Positions 12,301-18,157 of a DNA stretch of 24,237 nt are shown one piece after another. The position numbers were made by a program, and so were the translations under genes. Under the pieces are notes generated by a model, which was given only the letters and a program-made list of their open reading frames with translations, did not search any database and had not been told where the DNA came from. Position 1 is the first letter of the stretch; every line of letters begins with the position of its first letter. The stretch spans positions 1 to 24,237 of the forward strand of contig WIXG01000731.1 of NCBI GenBank assembly GCA_009869945.1, written 5' to 3'. The stretch is from Mesaphorura yosii. Lineage: Eukaryota; Arthropoda; Collembola; Poduromorpha; Tullbergiidae.

Positions 12301-13850
12301 TCGCGCTGAACGCATTCCCGAGATAGCGATGGTGAAACTCTGATGAACTCAGGCCCTTTGAGCCGATGTACGACTCGTAGTCTTGCTGCCAGATTCCGAG
12401 GTAGGAGCCAGTCGTCGTGTCCTTCAGCGATCCGGGCGGAATTCCGGCGTGCTCTAGAGCCTCCCAAATCACCTCCAACAGCAACCGTTGTTGTGGGTCG
12501 ATGAATTGCGCCTCGCGAGGGCTGATTCCAAAGAATTTAGCATCAAATTCATCCACTGGACACTTCAAGAATCCGCCTTCGACTCCGTCAATCTCGGTGG
12601 TTGCGTACGTATTCTTTCGACCAGTCGGAAACGAGTGCACGCCATCACGGCCTTCGGCGAGAAGCTGCCAGAACTCGTCAGGGTTGTTGGATTCAGCGAA
12701 GCGACAGCTCATGCCAACGATGGAGATGGAATTCTGCAGAATTTCCTCGTCGTACGGATGCAGGGCGGCAGAAGAAGCTGAAGGGATCTTCGTCATGCCT
12801 TGTTTGCCGACAAAATCGGTCAGAAATGTCTTCACAGACCCTGCCTCCAATGCCTGGATCTTCGGCAAAATATCTTGAGCATAAACGTGGAGCCAATGAC
12901 TTGATTTTAGAGTCCAAGGTGGTCCTTGCGTGAACGCAAGAATACTTGGAGTGTCAACCCTGCAATGCAATTAGATTAACGTGTTGCTTCTCTTCACTAT
13001 TTTGGGGTTTTGATTTTTTTTAGTAGGACTTACAATTTGTCAGGATTTCCATCCTTATCCACAGTGGCATAAAATGAGTTGTCCAAATTATGGTCTGGCA
13101 AATCGGACCATTCGTTAAAACAAGCAAGAAGAGTGTCTTCAGCTCTGTCTGGAATTTAAGTAAGGTTATCAAGTCTTCAAGTCAACTCAGTAGACACCGT
13201 TTTCGAGCAAATTGAATAAATATCTTTACCAAGTCCCAATTCGTTCCACTTGTGGAGAATTTTCTTAAAAGTATCCAAGTCAGGTTTAAAGACGTAAAGT
13301 AAAGAATGATTGTCCACGGATGAAAAAGCGTTATGTTCGAAAAGATAGTCACAGTTTTCCAGAATCTGGAGAAAGAAGAAACCATAGGAGTACGTACGTA
13401 CGTGAAATAACACAATTTTCCTACGCATAAACTCATGTGTGGCACTCACCAATGAGTTCGGTGGAAGAAAGACGCACTTGTTCCATATTTTCAGGGTCCA
13501 CGCCCAGAATCTGGCACAAATACCAGTAGCCGGTTCTTTTCGCCATTTTTCTATTCCGCAGATTGTCTGGACTTGCTTCGAGGTCGGCTCGTCGATCACA
13601 AGGTCGAATTCTTGCCTTAAGATAAACCTGAAACGTGAAAACCCGAAATTAGAGAGCCCGTCACAAGCTTTCCGAAATCAGCAGTAAAATTTCCGTACGT
13701 AAACGCTGGCGACACATTCTGAGACACAATCACAGTCAGCCTCCTGCTCGTGTACAGATTCTTCAATGAGGAAGCCAACCCCCAAGCTTGCAACGCTTCC
13801 GTGTCATTCTGGACAGTGGTGACCCAAGATTCCTGTGCACATTTGCTCAT
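3353..13850 (-). CDS. Glycogenin-like GT8 domain fused to a reducing polyketide synthase with terminal reductase
   Basis: Five exons: 13705-13850, 13450-13627, 13230-13365, 13034-13148 and 3353-12959. The four introns are 77, 84, 81 and 74 bp with GT..AG ends and consistent phases. The protein is 3393 residues. Domain order: degenerate glycogenin/GT8 (1-230), KS (268-688), AT (792-1103), DH (1193-1518), C-methyltransferase (about 1533-1963), noncatalytic linker (about 1978-2228), ER (2238-2566), KR (2588-2773), ACP (2866-2945), thioester reductase (2991-3328). The layout is that of an iterative, fungal-type highly reducing PKS with reductive release as aldehyde or alcohol. The product is unknown. 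The KR lacks its Tyr and Asn, and the GT8 part lacks its metal ligands. The ATG at 13848-13850 is chosen because glycogenin similarity begins eight codons later and a TATA box lies about 140 bp upstream. The ATG at 12970 inside intron 4 is not the start. Gly/Ser/Asp-rich linkers are eukaryote-like. No tailoring genes or transporter adjoin it. Confidence 0.92.
3551..4564 (-). other. Thioester reductase (release) domain of the PKS
   Basis: Residues about 2991-3328. An extended short-chain dehydrogenase of the thioester-reductase class, with nucleotide-binding TGATGFLG (2995-3002) and the YxxxK pair Tyr3165/Lys3169 in YSVSK. These domains release the chain with NADPH as aldehyde or alcohol in place of hydrolysis. 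A Gly/Glu-rich insert and a tail of about 65 residues follow. Confidence 0.9.
4700..4939 (-). other. Acyl carrier protein domain of the PKS
   Basis: Residues about 2866-2945. Ser2901 in ELGVDSLMAME is the 4'-phosphopantetheine attachment site. There is a single carrier, as expected for an iterative PKS. Confidence 0.95.
5216..5773 (-). other. Ketoreductase domain of the PKS, active site altered
   Basis: Residues about 2588-2773. The NADPH motif LITGGLGGLG (2592-2601) and Ser2725 (MFSSM) are kept. The usual YAAAN of the active site reads HAAAS: His2738 (codon CAC at 5321-5323) replaces the proton-donating Tyr, and Ser2742 replaces Asn. The domain is probably inactive or changed in activity. 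Confidence 0.88.
5837..6823 (-). other. Enoylreductase domain of the PKS
   Basis: Residues about 2238-2566. VGLNFRDLL and GGDISGVV open the domain. The NADPH-binding motif HVATGGVGLSAIQ at 2386-2398 is intact. This is a medium-chain dehydrogenase fold typical of reducing PKS modules. Confidence 0.92.
7646..8938 (-). other. C-methyltransferase domain of the PKS
   Basis: Residues about 1533-1963, including a helical lid region. The SAM-binding motif I, LEVGAGTGATS, is at about 1790-1800, followed by YTFTDIS. The placement between DH and ER and the sequence style match the alpha-methylating domain of fungal highly reducing PKSs. It is predicted to add a methyl branch from S-adenosylmethionine. 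Confidence 0.88.
8981..9958 (-). other. Dehydratase domain of the PKS
   Basis: Residues about 1193-1518, starting at HPVLG. Catalytic His1224 sits in the HxxxGxxxxP motif (DHKVGGKIILPG), and catalytic Asp1430 in HPIVIDAMFQ. Both are intact. An Asn/Ser/Gly-rich insert lies between them at about residues 1400-1420. Confidence 0.92.
10226..11161 (-). other. Acyltransferase domain of the PKS
   Basis: Residues about 792-1103. The acyl-binding Ser882 sits in GHSVGEFAA, and the HAFH motif is at 988-991. HAFH is the family signature for malonyl-CoA choice, against YASH for methylmalonyl. Any methyl branches would then come from the internal methyltransferase. An acidic low-complexity linker (NQNENEDEDGDFGD) follows. 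Confidence 0.93.
11471..12733 (-). other. Ketosynthase domain of the PKS
   Basis: Residues about 268-688. It begins at SIVGMSCRF. The nucleophile is Cys433 in VESGCSSSL, and the two catalytic His are 569 (EAHGTGT) and 609 (NIGHAESAAG). All three are intact, so chain-extending condensation should work. The more usual DTAC motif reads ESGC. Confidence 0.95.
12845..13850 (-). other. Glycogenin-type GT8 domain segment of the PKS gene (degenerate)
   Basis: Protein residues 1-230, over exons 1-4 and the first 38 codons of exon 5. Similarity to animal glycogenin is readable along the whole segment. The start ESWVTTVQND matches the AFVTLxTND start, followed by SSLK then TSRRLTVIVSQNVS. NKCVFLPPNSLIL (98-110) matches KCVFMDADTLVL. 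LDRAEDTLL (153-161) matches the DGGDQGLLN region, and FTQGPPW (201-207) matches HFLGRVKPW. The helix SSHWLHVYAQDILPKI ends the domain as in glycogenin. Glycogenin self-glucosylates a Tyr using UDP-glucose and Mn2+ to prime glycogen. Here both Asp of DxD are Pro104 and Asn106, and the metal-binding His is absent, so catalysis is unlikely. The loop that carries the glucosylated Tyr is shortened. Confidence 0.85.
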
Positions 13851-13983
13851 GGTCCGGTTTCTTGGTTCCGAGAGTATTTCACTTTCAGGATTGATAGCTT
13901 ATCACAAAGATCGATCGGAAGAAGGTCTTTCTTGTGAAAGCCTAAGATGTAGAATGACAATACAAGTGAACGATTCAACCCCT

Positions 13984-13990
13984 ACTTATA
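13984..13990 (-). promoter_or_regulatory. TATA box of the glycogenin-PKS gene
   Basis: TATAAGT on the minus strand, followed by TCA-type initiator candidates at about 13967 and 13955 (23-35 bp downstream). The start codon at 13850 would follow a leader of about 105-115 nt without an intron. This supports 13850 as the true start. The transcription start itself is inferred. Confidence 0.5.
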
Positions 13991-14547
13991 GAATTTTTAT
14001 TGAATATGCTTACGTGCAGGTACAGGCAATGTAAAATGCGAAGATGCGATTGTTGGCTTTTGGCTTGGCTTGGCTTCCTATTAATCTCGTCTCACTTCGC
14101 CTCATTCACGAACATCAGAAACCAGAATTCAGCAACGCGTTGCATTTCATTATTGAGCCTCATCCTCATCTCATCTCTTCTCATAATGTCACGATCTTCT
14201 CACGATTAATCAGACGCATTTTGCAATTTTCCGAGTCCAGCAAGTAAAGCGGGCATGCCCAGCAATCGAGCCTGTAATTGAATTAAAATTTAGCAAGAGA
14301 TTCTGCTATTAAATTCTATTCTTTGAGTGCTGGATTCCGACATTGTATGTCTGGACTAATTAATTATGCCTTGCCGGTTGGTACTCGTAGTTCAAAAACC
14401 ACACCAGTGAAGGAATTCAGTTGGTAATTCACACATTGCGTCATAATTAGGCGTAAATATTAATTGACGCAGTGTCCAGCTCTGAGAAGCCATTATCAGC
14501 TCAAATATTGACACATTACCAATTGACATACTCAATGAATTATTGCT

Positions 14548-14577
14548 TAAAGCGTAAGCATAACGCGTAAAGCGTAA
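14548..14577. repeat. Short direct repeat TAAAGCGTAA x2
   Basis: The 10-bp unit occurs at 14548-14557 and 14568-14577, with a diverged relative (ACGCGTAA) between them. The spacing is 20 bp, start to start, about two helical turns. Significance is unknown. Confidence 0.5.
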
Positions 14578-15336
14578 TGTCTGATTTTAACTAGCCGTAA
14601 TTAATTGTTCACAAACGCGCGGCCACGAAATGGCATCAGATTCAAATTCCATGAATTTTTACACGGGAGGAATGAACAAGATTTCTTCAGCATGTGATTT
14701 GGTGATTTCCAAAAAATTTGATAAAGCTCGAAGTCTAAATAAAATCGTATGTACAAAGGTTAATGCTGTTTGATTCTGTCCTGGTTTTTGGTCTCACGTG
14801 AAATGCTTACAGAGCAAGCAAGTAGAAAATTGACGTGATGTGACAACACCCAACTTTAAACACGTAAATCACATCTCGCGTCTTGCGCATCTGTTTGAAT
14901 TGTTCGCTGACCTTATTAATAACCGCCTGCACTGCACTTCGCATTTTCGTGGTCATGAACTTCGCAATTCGTAGCTCGCTCGTACCGGTTGCTTTTGCGT
15001 GTAATTGTGTCAAGTGCCAAGCCCAGTCGTCAGTCATCGGTCGGTCGCAGTCTGATTTTTCATTTCATCTTCATTCTGTCTGGCCTGGGAACACTGCGAT
15101 GGACTGCTGACCAGCATCAAAGTGTCCCAGAAAGCTACCAATTCAGATTCTGTGATTCTTGGAAAAGTTTTACGTGAAGTGCGAACCAACCAGCGAAGAT
15201 GTGACTTTGCTAATGTGGGTTAAAGTCAAAGGCAAGATGCAAAAAATCAATCTCACATTGTCCTCATTTGAAATCTGAATAGAAATATGAATTTGCTGAC
15301 TCACGTTGCGTCAATTACCGAAGAAGACGAGGAAAA

Positions 15337-15364
15337 GCTGGCTGGCTGGCCGGCCTGGCTGGCT
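15337..15364. repeat. TGGC-rich simple-sequence tract
   Basis: Imperfect GCTG/TGGC repeats around a GGCCGGCC core (15348-15355). The tract is G+C-rich against AT-rich surroundings. It is low-complexity sequence with no coding sense. Confidence 0.7.
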
Positions 15365-16840
15365 TCTCACTGCTCATTCACCAGCTCCAAGATGTGGATT
15401 CTATTAATAAGCACGAAATATACGAACATTACGACTTTACGGCATTAACATAAAGGACACACATGAATCGAACACAATCATTAATGCGCGAAATGAGAGG
15501 ATGAGGAGACAGCGCATCTTCTCGTCTTATTAATGGTGATTGAATGCATTTAGTAGCACAAAGGTTAGACATGCATGCTATTTTGGTGTGCTGCTGGGTC
15601 AAACTAACGGTATATCTACACTTACGACGGTTTCGACGATCGCGATCTCAATTCTGCGTCGCAGTCGGGAAATCATGTCAATCATGTCCATTATGTTTAT
15701 CACGGGCGCACGGCACGGCACGGCCCACGTATTGTATCTAATCAGGATTTATGCAATTTATTATTAGTAACCTACAAAACAGTGTCACAGTCAAGTCAAA
15801 ACACTCACCCATCAGACAACTTGGGTTTGAAAGGGCTGAATGTTGAATCGCTGAATCTTCGTCTTGATTGAAATTCTGCAGCGAACGCGAAAAATTCTTG
15901 TGTTTTGTTCTTTGCACTTGAAATTAGCAAGCTGCTGCCCGCAATCTTGCAAAGAATTTGATGAAAAACACAATTATAAATTGATTAATTGCATTTCCCT
16001 GCAAACTGTAAAGCATATCAGCTGTCCCAAATTGAATACGCGTATTTTAGCGAACTTGGCTCTTTTTTGTTTGTTAACAAGAAGCTTAATTTGCTTGTAA
16101 TGCTTTTAGAAACGAAACGTCGTTTTAATGGTCCAAGAATGACTCGGCTAAAATGGCCGCCGAGCCAATGCAATGCACGATTTCTGCACGAATCAAAGTA
16201 AAGCAAGCCTGGTTGGTCTGGATTTGTGACCTTGATTGCAATTGACCATTTAATTAATTTTGCAGATTCATTCCGTGAAAACCCAATTTTGTTGGGAAAT
16301 TCTGAATTCCATTGTTTCCTGTATCCTATCATCTCGTTACATAACTAGTTGTCTTTATCAGTCGCGTCGCCGTGAATTAATTGACCAAACCCAAATCCAA
16401 AACAAAGTGTGACATGATTCTAAAGGTAATGCTTCAAGGTTTTTAATTATTCTGATCTCGTAGCCAGCCTTTGTTATCGGCAGTGATGATGTAATCTCAG
16501 GTTTTCCAAGTCATTGATGTTTGGATGCAAGTGATACTTGTTATTCATCCGGGACTGTTCATGGAGTCTTTTATTTATTTAATTTAGCGAATGTGGATGG
16601 ATTTCCAAGTGCGCAGGAATCTGAGCCGCAGACACCAGAATGGACATTATGATCCATTTTCCTGAAGACGGGCGTAAAATGACCTTCTTTCACTGATTTC
16701 AACTTTTGTTCCGAGGTTCCGACACGGCGAGTAGATGAACCAGGCTAGAACTGCAATAGTTTTTGCGTCATGACTCATAGCTGGCAAAGATTCCGACAGT
16801 TTATAATGTTGTAACAAAGAAACTTAGCACAGCTTAATTC

Positions 16841-16916
16841 TTCGAAACAGCGCGACTCACTTCAAATTATATTCGAAACAGTAAACTAGCCTCAACTGTT
16901 TCGAAATTTTGAGTCG
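16841..16916. repeat. Inverted-repeat cluster upstream of IMPACT
   Basis: TTCGAAACAG occurs at 16841-16850 and 16872-16881, and inverted as CTGTTTCGAA at 16896-16905. Outside the inner pair, CGACTCA (16853-16859) and TGAGTCG (16910-16916) form a second inverted pair. The cluster lies 60-135 bp before the IMPACT start codon and just upstream of its TATA box. It may be a promoter element or the relic of a small inverted-repeat element. Confidence 0.55.
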
Positions 16917-16933
16917 GACCAGAAACCGTTTGA

Positions 16934-16940
16934 TATAAAA
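16934..16940 (+). promoter_or_regulatory. TATA box of the IMPACT gene
   Basis: TATAAAA, with a TCA initiator candidate at 16961-16963, 29 bp downstream. The start codon at 16977 would then follow a leader of only about 15 nt. Confidence 0.6.
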
Positions 16941-16976
16941 TCAAGAAGCTCTGTCAAGCTTCAAGCTAGGAACACA

Positions 16977-17999
16977 ATGGCGTCCCCAGCAAGTTCTGAC
17001 CCTGTTGACAGCAATCGGAATTTGGACTTGCAGGTTAGCAGAGCCTTGACTTCATGAGTCAATTAGCTTTCCCCATCAAGTTAATCGGAAATGTAATCAA
17101 GTGCGCTGCTCTACTCTGCAGAAAGATGAACTGGAAGCCCTCAAGTCAATTTACGGAGACGATTTCGTGGTTGAGGATCCGAGCACGAATACCTTCAGCA
17201 TTCAGATTCACATTGGAGAAAAGGAAGGCGAAGAGGCGACTCTCGTCATTTCATACACTCCAGACTACCCGTCTATATCACTGCCGATTTATTATCTATC
17301 CATTCCGTGGATTCGTGGACCGGAGAAGCAGAGACTGCACAAAGTGCTGGAAGAATTGTATCGGTAAGTCAATGTAAGTGCGTGCCTGCTCCATTTGTTT
17401 GCTGATTTACAAAAGTCTTCAGTGAATCAAGTGGCGAGTCGGTCATCGTGTACGTGTGGGTCGAAAAATTGCGTGAACTCCTTTCAAAACCTGGAATGAC
17501 TCCTCCGAGCAGTGCTGACGCTGACAATCAACTTACTTCATCGGAGAATCTAATTAAAGAAGCAAGCGAAGCCCCAATTGAAGCTGGAGCCAAAGTCAGT
17601 GCAGTTCCGGTTCCGTTAATAAAGACTGGCGAGCCATTGACGGATCGAAAGAGCACGTTTCAAGCCCACGTCGCTCAAGTGAAGTCGGTGCAGGAAGTCA
17701 AGCTCGTTCTGGCGGAATTGCTCAAGAACAAAAAGATCGCCTCGGCCACTCACAACATGTACGCATACAGGATTCAAAAGAGTGATAAGAATTGGGTGCA
17801 GGACTGCGACGACGACGGAGAGACGCACGCAGGAGGAAGGCTGCTTCATTTGCTGCAGATTTTGGACTGCCAAAACGTCGTGGTAGTGGTGACGAGATGG
17901 TACGGAGGAATCATGTTGTATGGCGACCGCTTTAAACACATTAACAACGTGGCAAGAGTGGCCTTAGAGCAAAATGGGTTCATTAGACTGACAAAGTAG
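16977..17999 (+). CDS. IMPACT/YIH1 homologue (RWD domain plus UPF0029 domain)
   Basis: Three exons: 16977-17033, 17122-17363 and 17423-17999. The introns are 88 and 59 bp, in phases 0 and 2, giving 291 residues, close to the 258-320 of yeast YIH1 and vertebrate IMPACT. Residues 16-115 form an RWD domain (LQKDELEALKSIYGDDF). A charged linker follows. Residues about 168-283 form the UPF0029/Impact domain (GEPLTDRKSTFQAHV, ATHNMYAYR, DDDGETHAGG, VVVVTRWYGG, RFKHINNVAR). IMPACT binds GCN1 through its RWD domain and so restrains GCN2, the kinase that senses uncharged tRNA, in the cytosol. The ATG at 16977 directly follows a TATA-type promoter, and the first exon supplies the residues leading into the RWD. 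It is convergent with the valyl-tRNA synthetase gene. Confidence 0.95.
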
Positions 18000-18021
18000 T
18001 GAAAACTGAATTAACAACCTC

Positions 18022-18027
18022 TTTATT
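18022..18027 (-). terminator. Poly(A) signal of the valyl-tRNA synthetase gene (AATAAA)
   Basis: AATAAA on the minus strand, 131 bp past the synthetase stop codon. Cleavage about 10-25 bp further on would fall at or inside the end of the convergent IMPACT coding region (stop at 17997-17999). Confidence 0.6.
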
Positions 18028-18151
18028 ACTCAAATTCCAACTCCAATTACCAAATAGCCGTACATAAAGCATTAGAAAGTATGAAACACGAAAAATGAGT
18101 TCCGTTAATTGCCCAAAAATTCCAACTCTACATTGCCTTGTTCTGAGAGTA

Positions 18152-18157
18152 ATTAAA
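18152..18157 (+). terminator. Candidate poly(A) signal of IMPACT (ATTAAA)
   Basis: The first ATTAAA on the plus strand after the IMPACT stop codon. It directly abuts the synthetase stop codon on the other strand. If used, the two 3' untranslated regions overlap by more than 100 nt. Confidence 0.35.

Larger units (their letters stand above)
13851..16976. other. Divergent intergenic region between the PKS and IMPACT genes
   Basis: About 3.1 kb with only short, overlapping, low-quality open frames, and no tRNA or transposon ends that I could support. Contents: the PKS TATA box (13984-13990); three copies of TGCGTCA-AATTA type motifs (14437, 14461-14471, 15307-15317); TAAAGCGTAA twice (14548-14557, 14568-14577); a TGGC-rich tract (15337-15364); an inverted-repeat cluster and TATA box just before IMPACT. 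It is probably regulatory DNA for the two divergent genes. Confidence 0.6.

Noticed and set aside
3353..12959. Contamination: PKS exon from a bacterial or fungal contig
   Set aside because: It is joined by consistent splice phases to animal-like glycogenin exons and flanked on both sides by intron-bearing animal genes.
12960..12970. ATG at 12970 as the start of the PKS
   Set aside because: This codon lies in intron 4, just before the acceptor (AG at 12960-12961). Upstream exons splice in the same frame and carry glycogenin similarity that continues past this point.
13177..13599. 140-codon minus-strand frame as a stand-alone gene
   Set aside because: It is exons 2 and 3 of the PKS gene joined by an 84-bp intron that happens to be open in frame. 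Clear GTGAGT donor and TTTCTCCAG acceptor sites flank that intron.
14150..14185. TCATC-type simple repeat
   Set aside because: Short and imperfect; ordinary low-complexity sequence.
15460..15480. tRNA B-box-like GTTCGATTC on the minus strand
   Set aside because: Flanking bases do not pair as a T-stem and no A-box or acceptor stem lies at the right distance.
16018..16332. 104-codon minus-strand open frame in the intergenic region
   Set aside because: No recognisable domain, no nearby splice or promoter support and atypical composition; treated as chance.
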